A DNA stretch of 64,000 nt from Streptomyces sp. R41 (GTDB taxonomy: Bacteria; Actinomycetota; Actinomycetes; Streptomycetales; Streptomycetaceae), in contig NZ_CP163443.1 in NCBI RefSeq assembly GCF_041053055.1, positions 2,604,001-2,668,000 on the forward strand. Direction: 5' to 3'. The translations under genes were made by a program, and so were the position numbers. The notes under the pieces are model-generated. The model was not told the DNA's origin. It did not search any database and worked only from the letters and a program-made list of their open reading frames with translations. Below are positions 18,157 to 26,689 of the stretch, piece after piece (position 1 is the stretch's first letter; each line of letters begins with the position of its first letter).

Positions 18157-19406
18157 TCAGTGTCTTCGGTACGGGGACGGGGGCGCCGCTGTCCCCGGAT
18201 GCCATGTCCGCTCTCGCCGAGGCCGGACTGGTCGTGGGTGCCCGGCGGCATCTGGCGGCCACGCGGCTGCCGGAGGAGGCCGAGCAGGTCGTCCTCGGGC
18301 CGCTCGCACCCGCCCTCGACGCCATCGAGCGGTACGTGGAGAAGCAGGAGGGCCGGGTCGTCGTACTCGCCTCCGGCGACCCCGGGTTCTTCGGAATCGT
18401 GCGGGCGCTGGCCGAGCGGTTCGGGGCGGAGCGGTTGGACGTCAGACCCGGCGTCTCGTCCGTCGCCACCGCTTTCGCACGGCTCGGGCTGCCCTGGGAC
18501 GACGCGGTGGTGGTCAGCGCGCACGGGCGTGACCTGCGCACGGCCGTCCAGGTCTGCCGGTCCCGGCCCAAGGTGGCCGTGCTGACCGGACCCGGCTCCG
18601 GACCCGCCGAGTTGGGCGCCGCGCTCGCGTACCGCAGCGCCGAACGCGTCCTCGTCGTGGCGAGCGCCCTGGGCGACCCCGACCACGAGCGCGTGGAGCG
18701 GGTCACGCCCGCCGAGGCCGCCGCCCGTGACTGGGGTACGGCGGTGAGCGTCGTCCTGTGCCTGGACGAGTCACGTGCCCTCGCCCCCGTACGGACCGTC
18801 GCCGGGCCGCCGCCCGGTCCCGCCCAATGGGCCCTGGACGAGAGCGAGTTCGCCCACCGCGACTCGATGATCAGCAAGTTCGAGGTACGGGCGCTCGCGC
18901 TGGCCCGGCTCGGGCCGCGCCTCGGCGAGCTGATCTGGGACGTCGGCGCGGGCTCCGGGTCCGTCGCCGTCGAGTGCGCGCGGTTCGGCGCCGCCGTCAC
19001 CGCGATCGAGAAGACGCGGGACGGCTGCGACCGGATCCGCGCCAACGCCGGGGCGCACGGCGTGGACGTACGGGTCGTGCACGGGGCCGCGCCCACGGTG
19101 CTGTCCGATCTGGACGATCCGGACGCGGTCTTCATCGGCGGCGGTGGGCGCGAACTGCCCGCCATCGTCACGGTCTGCGCGCGGCGGGCACGGCGTGCCG
19201 TCGTGGTCGCCATGGCCGCGCTGGACCGCGTGTCGGCGGCCCGGGACGCGCTCACCGGCGCCGGGTTCGACTGCGACGGCGTGCTGTTGCAGTCGTCGCG
19301 GCTGGCGCCGCTGCCGGGTGGCGTCACCCGGCTCGCGGCCACCAATCCCGTCTTTCTGCTGTGGGGCGTCCGCCCTCCGGCCCGTACCGAAGGAGTCCCC
19401 CAGTGA
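18153..19406 (+). CDS. cobL: Precorrin-6Y C5,15-methyltransferase (decarboxylating) CobL
   Basis: A 417-aa bifunctional methyltransferase. Residues 1-215 form the CbiE-like tetrapyrrole methylase (LASGDPGFFGIVRALA, DVRPGVSSVATAFARLGL); residues 230-417 form the CbiT-like Rossmann methyltransferase with SAM loop LIWDVGAGSGSVAVECAR and FIGGGGRELPAIV. Together they methylate C5 and C15 and remove the C12 acetate carboxyl. In other organisms the two halves are separate genes. GTG at 18153 overlaps the cobM stop, and the stop overlaps cbiG/cobJ. Confidence 0.95.
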   Translation: MISVFGTGTGAPLSPDAMSALAEAGLVVGARRHLAATRLPEEAEQVVLGPLAPALDAIERYVEKQEGRVVVLASGDPGFFGIVRALAERFGAERLDVRPGVSSVATAFARLGLPWDDAVVVSAHGRDLRTAVQVCRSRPKVAVLTGPGSGPAELGAALAYRSAERVLVVASALGDPDHERVERVTPAEAAARDWGTAVSVVLCLDESRALAPVRTVAGPPPGPAQWALDESEFAHRDSMISKFEVRALALARLGPRLGELIWDVGAGSGSVAVECARFGAAVTAIEKTRDGCDRIRANAGAHGVDVRVVHGAAPTVLSDLDDPDAVFIGGGGRELPAIVTVCARRARRAVVVAMAALDRVSAARDALTGAGFDCDGVLLQSSRLAPLPGGVTRLAATNPVFLLWGVRPPARTEGVPQ

Positions 19407-21193
19407 TCGGCCTGATTTCCGCCACGGCGGCGGGGGCGGTGGCCCGTGACCGGCTTGCCACCGCCTGGCCCACCCGTACGCGGGTGTACGACGGGTCCGT
19501 GGGGGACGCCGTGCGGGCCGCGTTCGCGGAGTGCGAGCAGGTGGTGTGCTTCCTTGCCACGGGGGCCACTGTGCGACTGGTTGCCCCGCTGCTGGGTGAC
19601 AAGACGTCCGACCCGGGGGTCGTCTGCGTCGACGAGGGCGGGCGGTTTGCCGTGGCCCTCGTGGGGGGCCACGGGGGTGGCGCCAATGAACTCGCCCGGG
19701 AGGTCGGCGAGTTGCTCGGGGCCGAGCCGGTGGTGACTACCGCGACCGACTCCGTCGGGGTGCCTGGGCTGGATACGCTCGGGTTCCCCGTGGAGGGGGA
19801 TGTCGCCGGGGTCTCCAGGGCCATGTTGGACGGGGAACCCGTTGCGCTGGAGGCGGAGGTGAGCTGGCCCCTGCCTGCGTTGCCGTCGAATGTGGGGCGC
19901 CCGGCGGTGGGGGCTGTGCCCACCCTCCCCCAAGCTCTCGGCTCCGCTCGAGCAGGGGGGACCCCCATCGCCCTGCGGGACGATTGCCCACAGCCAGGTA
20001 CACCCGTCATCCGCGTCACCGACCGTGCCGTTGAGCCCGTGAGGCGCGAAGTCGTCCTCCGGCCGCCCTCCCTCGTCGTCGGCGTCGGCGCTTCCAAGGG
20101 CGCGCCCGTCGATGAGGTGCTCGGGCTGGTCGAGGACGCGCTCCGGGAGGCCGGGCTGTCGGCGAAGTCCGTCGCCGAGCTCGCCACCGTCGACGCCAAG
20201 GCCGACGAGCCCGGCATCGTCGCGGGCGCCGAGCGGCTCGGGGTGCCCGTAGTCACGTACACCGCAGAGGAGTTGGCGAAGGTCGAGGTGCCGAACCCCT
20301 CGGACGCGCCGCTCGCCGCTGTCGGTACCCCTTCCGTGGCAGAGGCCGCCGCCCTCGTACGCGGCGGTGAACTCCTGGTCCCCAAGCGGAAATCGGAGCG
20401 CGCGGACGGGCAGCCGGCGATGGCGACCTGTGCCGTCGTGCGTCGGCCGGCGCGCGGGCGGCTCGCTGTCGTCGGGCTCGGGCCCGGCGCGCGTGATCTC
20501 CTCACCCCGCGGGCCAAGGACGAACTCCGCCGCGCCTCGGTGCTCGTCGGGCTCGATCAGTACGTCGACCAGATCCGCGATCTGCTGCGGCCCGGGACCC
20601 GGGTGCTGGAGTCGGGTCTCGGTGCCGAGGAGGAGCGGGCGCGTACGGCGGTGGCGGAGGCCCGGCGCGGGCAGGCCGTCGCGCTGATCGGCAGTGGCGA
20701 CGCGGGCGTGTACGCGATGGCGTCGCCCGCGCTGGCCGAGGCGTCCGACGACATCGACGTGGTCGGGGTGCCGGGCGTGACCGCCGCGCTCGCGGCCGGA
20801 GCGATCCTGGGCGCGCCCCTCGGGCACGACCATGTGTCGATCAGTCTCTCCGACCTCCACACTCCGTGGGAGGTCATCGAGCGGCGGGTGCGCGCGGCGG
20901 CCGAGGCGGACATCGTGGTCACCTTCTACAACCCCCGCAGCCGGGGCCGGGACTGGCAGCTGCCGAAGGCGCTCGCCATTCTCGCCGAGCACCGGGAGCC
21001 GACGACGCCGGTGGGTGTCGTACGCAATGCCTCCCGTGCCGACGAGTCGAGCCGGGTGACGACGCTGGGGTCCCTGGATCCGGCGATCGTGGACATGATG
21101 ACCGTGGTGACCGTGGGCAATACGGCGACCCGTGAGATCGCCGGGCGCATGGTGACGCCGCGCGGCTACCGCTGGCAGGAGGAGCCCAAGTGA
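19403..21193 (+). CDS. cobJ: CbiG-CobJ fusion: cobalt-precorrin-5A hydrolase / precorrin-3B C17-methyltransferase
   Basis: A 596-aa fusion. Residues 1-345 are CbiG-like: VVCFLATGATVRLVAPLL, GHGGGANELAREV and TATDSVGVPGLD in the N-terminal part, then a central part and the C-terminal part starting VVGVGASKGAPVDEVLGL. Residues 350-596 are a CobJ/CbiH tetrapyrrole methylase: LAVVGLGPGARDLLTPRA, LIGSGDAGVYAMASP and VTFYNPRSRGRDWQL. The fusion performs ring contraction steps. Between residues 170 and 198 a dispersed repeat adds TLPQALGSARAGGTPIALR, as at the end of cobD. GTG start overlaps cobL; the stop overlaps cobH. Confidence 0.93.
   Translation: MIGLISATAAGAVARDRLATAWPTRTRVYDGSVGDAVRAAFAECEQVVCFLATGATVRLVAPLLGDKTSDPGVVCVDEGGRFAVALVGGHGGGANELAREVGELLGAEPVVTTATDSVGVPGLDTLGFPVEGDVAGVSRAMLDGEPVALEAEVSWPLPALPSNVGRPAVGAVPTLPQALGSARAGGTPIALRDDCPQPGTPVIRVTDRAVEPVRREVVLRPPSLVVGVGASKGAPVDEVLGLVEDALREAGLSAKSVAELATVDAKADEPGIVAGAERLGVPVVTYTAEELAKVEVPNPSDAPLAAVGTPSVAEAAALVRGGELLVPKRKSERADGQPAMATCAVVRRPARGRLAVVGLGPGARDLLTPRAKDELRRASVLVGLDQYVDQIRDLLRPGTRVLESGLGAEEERARTAVAEARRGQAVALIGSGDAGVYAMASPALAEASDDIDVVGVPGVTAALAAGAILGAPLGHDHVSISLSDLHTPWEVIERRVRAAAEADIVVTFYNPRSRGRDWQLPKALAILAEHREPTTPVGVVRNASRADESSRVTTLGSLDPAIVDMMTVVTVGNTATREIAGRMVTPRGYRWQEEPK
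19913..19994 (+). repeat. Dispersed repeat, copy 2, inside cbiG
   Basis: The second copy of the 82-bp element at 6432-6513, in the same orientation and same reading frame relative to its host gene. Seven mismatches were counted across the 75 bp best aligned. It separates the N-terminal and central CbiG segments. Confidence 0.85.
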
Positions 21194-21819
21194 GCCGAGT
21201 GAGCCAGGTGTTCCCCGAGACCCGGGTCGTGCACCCCATCGAGCAGGAGTCCTTCCGGCGGCTGCGCGCCCGCCTGGACACCTCGCACTTCGCGCCGCTG
21301 ACCCGAGCGGTGGTGGAGCGGGTCATCCACTCCGCCGCCGACCTGGAGTACGCGAGGGACCTCGTCACCGACGAAGTCGCCCTCGAGAAGGCGCACGCGG
21401 CGCTGCACGCCGGGGCCCCCGTCGTGGTGGACGTCGAGATGGTCGCGGCGGGCATCACGCGCCGCGACACCGTCTGCCGCCTCAAGGACGCCAAGTCGGG
21501 CCCCGGCCTGACCCGTTCGGCCCATGCGATCCGGCTCGCGTACGAGGATGTCGGGCCCGGCGCGCTGTGGGTGATCGGCTGTGCGCCCACCGCCCTGGAG
21601 GAGTTGCTGAGGCTGGACGCCGATCCGGCGCTCGTCATCGGTCTGCCCGTCGGTTTCGTCGGCGCGGCCGAGTCCAAGGCCGCGTTGCGCGAGAGCGGGC
21701 TGCCCGCCGTCAGCAACGTGTCCGAGAAGGGCGGCTCGGCGGTCGCCGCCGCCGCGCTCAACGCCCTGCTGTACCACCCCGTGACCAAGGCCTTCGAGCC
21801 TTCTAAGGAGAAATCGTGA
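21190..21819 (+). CDS. cobH: Precorrin-8X methylmutase CobH/CbiC
   Basis: A 209-aa isomerase that moves the methyl group from C11 to C12 to give hydrogenobyrinate. Conserved features are HPIEQESFRRLRARLDTSHF near the N-terminus with the catalytic His region VERVIHSAADLEYA, VVVDVEMVAAGITRR around residue 75, and the C-terminal GLPVGFVGAAESKAAL block with SNVSEKGGSAVAAAALNALL. The GTG at 21190 overlaps the cobJ stop; a second GTG nine bases later is possible. The stop overlaps the GTG of cbiX. Confidence 0.95.
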   Translation: MSRVSQVFPETRVVHPIEQESFRRLRARLDTSHFAPLTRAVVERVIHSAADLEYARDLVTDEVALEKAHAALHAGAPVVVDVEMVAAGITRRDTVCRLKDAKSGPGLTRSAHAIRLAYEDVGPGALWVIGCAPTALEELLRLDADPALVIGLPVGFVGAAESKAALRESGLPAVSNVSEKGGSAVAAAALNALLYHPVTKAFEPSKEKS

Positions 21820-22751
21820 CCACCCCGCCCCCCGCCCTGCTCATCGCCGGACACGGCACCCGGGACGAGGCCGGAGCCGAGGCCTTCCGCGACTTCGTAC
21901 GGGAGCTGGGGCACCGTCATCCCGAACTGCCCGTCGCGGGCGGGTTCATCGAGCTGTCCCCGCCGCCGCTGGGTGACGCCGTGAGCGAACTGGTCGAGCA
22001 GGGGGTACGGCGTTTCGCCGCCGTACCCCTGATGCTGGTGTCCGCCGGGCACGCCAAGGGGGACATCCCGGCGGCGCTGGCCCGTGAGAAGGAGCGGCAC
22101 CCCGGGATCTCGTACACGTACGGACGTCCGCTGGGCCCGCACCCGTCGCTGCTCGCCGTTCTGGAGCGGCGGCTCGACGAGGCCCTGGGAGGCAGGGCCC
22201 GTACGCCCGAGGACCGGGCCGATGTGACCGTGCTGCTCGTCGGACGCGGCTCCACCGACCCGGACGCCAACGCCGAGGTGCACAAGGCGGCGCGGCTGCT
22301 GTGGGAGGGCCGGGGGTACGCGGGCGTCGAGACGGCGTTCGTGTCGCTGGCGGCGCCGGACGTGCCGTCCGGGCTCGACCGCTGCGTGAAGCTGGGCGCG
22401 CGCCGGATCGTCGTGCTCCCCTACTTCCTCTTCACGGGCATCCTCCCCGACCGGGTGCGGCAGCAGACCGAGGGCTGGGCCGCCGCGCACCCCGACGTCG
22501 AGGTGCGGTCCGCCGATGTGATCGGCCCCGAGCCGGAGCTGCTCGACCTCGTCATGGAGCGCTACCGGGAGGCCGTCCAGGGCGACCTGCGGATGAACTG
22601 CGACTCGTGCGTGTACCGCATCGCCCTGCCCGGCTTCGAGGACAAGGTGGGGCTCCCCCAGCAGCCGCACTTCCACCCGGACGATGACGGTCAGCACCAT
22701 CACGGGCACCACCACGGTGGTCACGCGCACTCGCACTCCCATGCGCACTGA
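21816..22751 (+). CDS. cbiX: CbiX-type sirohydrochlorin cobaltochelatase with His-rich tail
   Basis: A 311-aa class-II chelatase that inserts cobalt into sirohydrochlorin without ATP. Two CbiX repeats are seen: LLIAGHGTRDEAGAEAF with active-site His about residue 13 and LMLVSAGHAKGDIP with a second His near residue 84; the second repeat begins VTVLLVGRGSTDPDAN. Near the end is MNCDSCVYRIALPG, a Cys-x-x-Cys pair, and the last 25 residues are a His-rich tail (QHHHGHHHGGHAHSHSHAH) likely to hold metal. AAGGAG precedes the GTG by five bases. It follows cobH with a 4-nt overlap. Confidence 0.92.
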   Translation: MTTPPPALLIAGHGTRDEAGAEAFRDFVRELGHRHPELPVAGGFIELSPPPLGDAVSELVEQGVRRFAAVPLMLVSAGHAKGDIPAALAREKERHPGISYTYGRPLGPHPSLLAVLERRLDEALGGRARTPEDRADVTVLLVGRGSTDPDANAEVHKAARLLWEGRGYAGVETAFVSLAAPDVPSGLDRCVKLGARRIVVLPYFLFTGILPDRVRQQTEGWAAAHPDVEVRSADVIGPEPELLDLVMERYREAVQGDLRMNCDSCVYRIALPGFEDKVGLPQQPHFHPDDDGQHHHGHHHGGHAHSHSHAH

Positions 22752-23850
22752 GGCGGCGGGCGAGGGCGAGGCGCACGAGGCCGACGTGCACGAGGGCGGT
22801 GCGCACGATCTGCGTCACCACGGTGACGCCGAGGTGCGCGACGACGGTTCGACGCTCACCGATCTCGCCGTGAACGTCCGCGCGGACACGCCTCCGTCGT
22901 GGCTGCGCGAGCGGATCGCCGCGTCGCTGAGCGGGCTCGCGGCCTACCCGGACGGGCGGGCCGCGCGGGCCGCGGTGGCGGCGCGGCACGGGCTGCCGGT
23001 GGAGCGGGTGCTGCTCACGGCGGGCGCGGCGGAGGCGTTCGTGCTGCTCGCGCGTGCCCTGAAAGTCCGCCAACCAGTCGTCGTGCACCCGCAGTTCACG
23101 GAACCCGAGGCCGCCCTGCGGGACGCGGGCCATACGGTCGACCGTGTCCTGCTCCGCCCGGAGGACGGCTTTCGTCTCGACCCCGCGGCCGTTCCCGAAG
23201 ACGCCGACCTCGTCGTGATCGGCAATCCGACCAATCCGACGTCGGTGCTGCACCCGGCCGCCTCGATTGCCGGACTCGCCCGGCCCGGGCGGGTGTTGGT
23301 GGTCGACGAGGCATTCATGGATGCGGTGCCGGGTGAGCGGGAGGCGCTTGCCGGCCGGACGGACGTGCCCGGGCTCGTGGTGCTGCGCAGCCTCACGAAG
23401 ACGTGGGGGCTGGCCGGACTGCGCATCGGCTACGTCCTCGCCGCTCCCGAGACGATCGCTTCGCTGGAGCGTGCCCAGCCGCTCTGGCCCGTCTCCACGC
23501 CCGCCCTCGCCGCGGCGGAGGCCTGTGTGTCCTCCCAGGCGCTGGCGGAGGCCGCGCACGCGGCGCACCGGGTCGCGGCGGATCGGGCCCATCTTGTGGC
23601 TGGGCTCAAGGAGTTCGAGGCCGATGGGCTGCGGGTCGTGGAGCCCGCGGAGGGGCCGTTCGTCCTGATCCGTCTCCCGCGTGCGGCTTCCGTGCGGCGG
23701 CGCCTTCGCGGGCTTGGCTTCGCCGTGCGGCGCGGGGACACCTTCCCCGGGCTCGACGAGGAGTGGTTGCGGCTGGCGGTACGGGACCGGGGGACGGTGA
23801 ACCAGTTCCTGCAGGCCTTGGATCGGGCGGTGACGGTGGGCGGGGACTGA
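22741..23850 (+). CDS. cobC: CobC-type PLP aminotransferase-like enzyme (threonine-phosphate decarboxylase)
   Basis: A 369-aa fold-type I PLP protein of the histidinol-phosphate aminotransferase group. The cofactor sites are visible: NPTNPTSVLHP, DEAFMDAVPGE and the Schiff-base lysine in SLTKTWGLAGLRIGY. In cobalamin operons this enzyme makes the aminopropanol(-phosphate) used by CobD. The first 50 residues are Glu/His-rich, unlike the rest, and contain His-rich bits continuing the character of the cbiX tail. I chose the ATG at 22741, which overlaps cbiX by 11 bp; no good ribosome site is seen, so a later start is possible. Confidence 0.85.
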   Translation: MRTEAAGEGEAHEADVHEGGAHDLRHHGDAEVRDDGSTLTDLAVNVRADTPPSWLRERIAASLSGLAAYPDGRAARAAVAARHGLPVERVLLTAGAAEAFVLLARALKVRQPVVVHPQFTEPEAALRDAGHTVDRVLLRPEDGFRLDPAAVPEDADLVVIGNPTNPTSVLHPAASIAGLARPGRVLVVDEAFMDAVPGEREALAGRTDVPGLVVLRSLTKTWGLAGLRIGYVLAAPETIASLERAQPLWPVSTPALAAAEACVSSQALAEAAHAAHRVAADRAHLVAGLKEFEADGLRVVEPAEGPFVLIRLPRAASVRRRLRGLGFAVRRGDTFPGLDEEWLRLAVRDRGTVNQFLQALDRAVTVGGD

Positions 23851-23861
23851 GGCAGGGGTTC

Positions 23862-24036
23862 TTCGCCCCCTCCGCCCCTACCCGTCCCGACCAGCCTTTC
23901 GGCTGCGGCTGCGTGGGGGCTGGTCGCGCAGTTCCCCGCGCCCCTTTTAGGGGCGCGGGGAACTGGGTAATCTTTTAAGCGGGGGTCGGGGGGCGCAGCC
24001 CCCAGGGACGGGACGGGTAGGGGCGGAGGGGGCGAA
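23862..24036. repeat. Large intergenic inverted-repeat element, copy 1
   Basis: A 175-bp element whose ends are 28-bp perfect inverted repeats (TTCGCCCCCTCCGCCCC...). Inside lies a further hairpin, CCCCGCGCCCC/GGGGCGCGGGG, followed by AATCTTTTAAGCGGGGG and a GGGGGCGCAGCCCCC palindrome. Copies 2 and 3 are at 31874 and 42396. This copy fills the gap between two convergent stops (cobC and the LAETG protein gene) and probably terminates both. Confidence 0.9.
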
Positions 24037-24048
24037 AACCCTCCCCCG

Positions 24049-24972
24049 TCAGCCCCGCCGGCGGCGCGTCAAAGCCACCGCTCCCCCGCCCGCCGCGAGC
24101 AACGCGACCGCGCCACCCGCGATGTACGGCGTCACGGAGCTGCCCCCGGTCTCGGCGAGGTCCGCCTCCGCGGGAGCCCCTTGGGGCTTCACGTCGGACG
24201 CCGGACCGGCGGGCTCGGTCTGCGGGGCGGGTGGCGCCGCGGGCGACGAACAGGTCGCCCCGGCCAGGGTCACGGTGCCCTCGACCTCGGCCACGTTCAG
24301 CTTCAACGGATTGATGGACACCGTGAGTTCGAGCGCGGACGCGGCGGCCGTACGGGACGTGGTCTCGGTCTTGGAGAGGTCGAGCCGGACCTCACCGACC
24401 CCGGGCACCTTCACCTCCGTCGGCCCGCCCACCGACAGCGTCACCTTCTTGCCGAGGACGGTGACCCCGCCGAGAAGGTTCGCGGTGGCCACGGGCTTCT
24501 TCCCGGCCTCGCACGTCGCCTTGGAGGTCACCTGCTCGACCTCGATGAGCGACAGCAGCGGCAGCCCGGGAACATGGACCACCGCGTGCGCGAGATGCGT
24601 GGAGCCCTCCGCCTTCCCGGCGGACACGGTGGCCTTCGCGGTGGCGACGTCCGCGCGCAGCACGCTGAACGCACGCCCGCCGTCGACACCGTCCAACCGC
24701 GCGGTGAGCGCGGTCTTCTGGGCGCTCTGCGGCGCCCGCACCTCGTTGAGGGAGACCGAAAGCGGAACGTTCACGGTCTTGTTGAGCAGGGACACGTCGA
24801 GCCCGGTACGGAGCACGACGGCGCTCGCGCGACCGTGGTCGGTGGTCGCGTGAGCGGAGCCCGCGCCGGCCAGCGCCGCGGGACCGGCGGCGAGGACACC
24901 GGCGGCCGCGGTGGCGGCGAAACGACGTGCGGGCATGCGGAAGTTGTTGCTGTTCAAGGGTGGGACCCCCAT
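24049..24972 (-). CDS. Secreted protein with C-terminal LAETG sortase-anchoring signal
   Basis: A 307-aa secreted protein of unknown function. A signal peptide covers about residues 10-45 (RRFAATAAAGVLAAGPAALAG, cut near AHA-T). The mature part is Val/Thr/Ala/Ser-rich with two Cys, suggestive of beta-strands. A Pro-rich stretch (AAPPAPQTEPAGPAS) leads to LAETG at about 272-276, then a hydrophobic helix and RRRRG. This is the class E sortase signal (LAxTG) used in Streptomyces cell-wall anchoring. The ATG at 24972 lacks a ribosome site; a TTG at 24957 with GGGGG eight bases ahead is a credible alternative start. As I recall, the S. coelicolor counterpart is SCO1860. Confidence 0.82.
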   Translation of the reverse strand: MGVPPLNSNNFRMPARRFAATAAAGVLAAGPAALAGAGSAHATTDHGRASAVVLRTGLDVSLLNKTVNVPLSVSLNEVRAPQSAQKTALTARLDGVDGGRAFSVLRADVATAKATVSAGKAEGSTHLAHAVVHVPGLPLLSLIEVEQVTSKATCEAGKKPVATANLLGGVTVLGKKVTLSVGGPTEVKVPGVGEVRLDLSKTETTSRTAAASALELTVSINPLKLNVAEVEGTVTLAGATCSSPAAPPAPQTEPAGPASDVKPQGAPAEADLAETGGSSVTPYIAGGAVALLAAGGGAVALTRRRRG

Positions 24973-25338
24973 GGGAGAAAAGCTTGGGACCCGGCAAGAA
25001 TTACGCACTGAGAGTGAACAGTCAGCAACCTGACGTGACTTCACTCCAACGTGGGGTTTCCGTAAATCAATTCGATTCTCCCGGCACGGATGTTCTCTGC
25101 CGTCACCCACTCAACTACCCCTGCGCGAATACGCCGGTTGACGCTCCGGCGCATGGGCGAAGGTGTTCAACGAGCCGGTCCGGCCAATCGTCACGCTCCG
25201 TCAACAGGCCAAAGGCAGCCTGTAGTGGCCGGACTTCCCGTCCACCCGACAGGCGGCGGGGCACAGGCGCTCCTATGCTGTTCATGCGGGGCCTTGGGGC
25301 CCGAGGGTGGGGCGGGGCATCCATGCTTGGAGTCAGCC
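24973..25338. other. 366-bp divergent intergenic region
   Basis: Lies between the LAETG protein and the DD-peptidase-like gene, which point away from each other. It has a 9-bp inverted repeat GTCCGGCCA (25178-25186) and TGGCCGGAC (25226-25234), with a smaller CAGGC...GCCTG hairpin inside, and a -10-like TATGCT about 60 bp before the downstream ATG. No open frame with good codon use and no ribosome site was found in it. The promoters of both genes are expected here. Confidence 0.45.
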
Positions 25339-26604
25339 ATGACGCACTCATCCGGACGCTTGCGCAGGGGTGCCGTCACCGCCACGGCGGTGGGAACGCT
25401 CGTGGTGCCCCTCGCGGGCGGGACCGCCTTCGGGGCGCCCACTCCCGGTCATACGGCTGCCACCACCGTCACCGCGACCGAACCACCTTCGCCGTCCGCC
25501 TCGTCCTCGGGCGATGTCCGCGCGCTCACCCCTGATGTGACGCACCAGCTCGACGTGGCCGTGCAGCAGGTCATGCGGCAGGCGAACATACCCGGCGTGA
25601 CCGTGGGCATCTGGACACCCGACAAGGGAAATTACGTGCGGTCGTTCGGGGTCGCCGACAAGAGCAACGGCCAGAGGATGTCACCGGATCTGTACATGCG
25701 GATCGGCAGCGAGACCAAGACCTTCACCGTGACCGCGCTGTTGAAGCTGGTGGACGAGGGCAAGGTGGGACTGGACGATCCGATCGGCAAGTACATCTCC
25801 GGCGTGCCCAACGGCGACAAGATCACTCTGCGTCAGCTGGCCGGGATGCGCAGCGGGCTCTTCAACTACTCCGAGGATCCGGACTTCTTCAAGGCGCTGA
25901 CCACCGATCCTGAGCGGCCGTTCACGCCGCAGGAGCTGCTCAACTACTCCTTCAAGCACCCCGTGCTGTTCCCGCCGGGCGAGAAGTTCTCCTACTGCAA
26001 CACCAACCTCATCCTGCTCGGCCTGGTCGTCGAGAAGGTGGGCGGTCAGCCGATTCAGGACTTCATCAGGAAGAACGTCCTCATACCGGCCGGAATGAAT
26101 CACACGGTCTTCCCGACCGACGCGGCGTTCCCGAGCCCGCACGCCCAGGGGTACACGAACCAGACCGCGGACGGGAAGGTCGCGAACTCGACCAACTGGA
26201 ACCCCTCCTGGGGCTGGGCGGCCGGCGCGATGATCTCCAACCTGAACGATCTGCGCACCTGGGCGCCCACGGTGGCCACGGGCGTGTTTCCCGACGGCTC
26301 CTACATGATCAGCCCCGCCACACAGAAGGAGCGGCTCACCACGCCCCCGACCACGATCCCCGGCGCCGGGTACGGCCTCGGTATCTTCAACGTCCAGGGC
26401 TGGATCGGACACAACGGCTCACTGCCGGGCTACGAGTCCCTGACGATCTACCTCCCGTCGGCGAAGACGACCCTCGTCGTGGTGCTCAACACCGACATCA
26501 ACTACCAGGGCTCGGAGCCCAGCACCGTCGTCGGCGAGGCGGTCACGAAGATCGTCAGTCCGCAGCACGTCTTCAACCTGCCGGCACAGCCGGCCGCGCA
26601 TTGA
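25339..26604 (+). CDS. Secreted serine hydrolase, class C beta-lactamase / DD-carboxypeptidase family
   Basis: A 421-aa exported protein. The signal peptide (RLRRGAVTATAVGTLVVPLAGGTAFGA cut about residue 33) is followed by a Ser/Thr/Pro-rich spacer to residue 58. The active-site motifs of the fold are complete: S124-x-x-K127 in IGSETKTFT, Y219-C-N221 in FSYCNTN and H358-N-G360 in GHNGSLPG. The middle motif and PGEKFSYCNTNL resemble the Streptomyces R61 DD-peptidase group. It probably cleaves or transfers D-Ala peptides at the cell wall, or an amide or ester substrate; true beta-lactamase activity cannot be told from sequence. Confidence 0.87.
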   Translation: MTHSSGRLRRGAVTATAVGTLVVPLAGGTAFGAPTPGHTAATTVTATEPPSPSASSSGDVRALTPDVTHQLDVAVQQVMRQANIPGVTVGIWTPDKGNYVRSFGVADKSNGQRMSPDLYMRIGSETKTFTVTALLKLVDEGKVGLDDPIGKYISGVPNGDKITLRQLAGMRSGLFNYSEDPDFFKALTTDPERPFTPQELLNYSFKHPVLFPPGEKFSYCNTNLILLGLVVEKVGGQPIQDFIRKNVLIPAGMNHTVFPTDAAFPSPHAQGYTNQTADGKVANSTNWNPSWGWAAGAMISNLNDLRTWAPTVATGVFPDGSYMISPATQKERLTTPPTTIPGAGYGLGIFNVQGWIGHNGSLPGYESLTIYLPSAKTTLVVVLNTDINYQGSEPSTVVGEAVTKIVSPQHVFNLPAQPAAH

Positions 26605-26689
26605 CCGTCGCGCCGCGCAGGGTGCGCAGGCGCCGGACCCGCGGCACGGGCCGGGGACACCCGCTCCTCGACGCACGTCGGCCCTGGGG

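Noticed and set aside
17987..20992. Minus-strand open frame of 1001 codons opposite cobL and cbiG/cobJ
   Set aside because: Shadow of coding genes; no ribosome site, no family motif, low-complexity product.
25178..25234. 9-bp inverted repeat as a specific operator of the DD-peptidase-like gene
   Set aside because: Arms are 39 bp apart and of common GC-rich composition; only noted in the intergenic entry.
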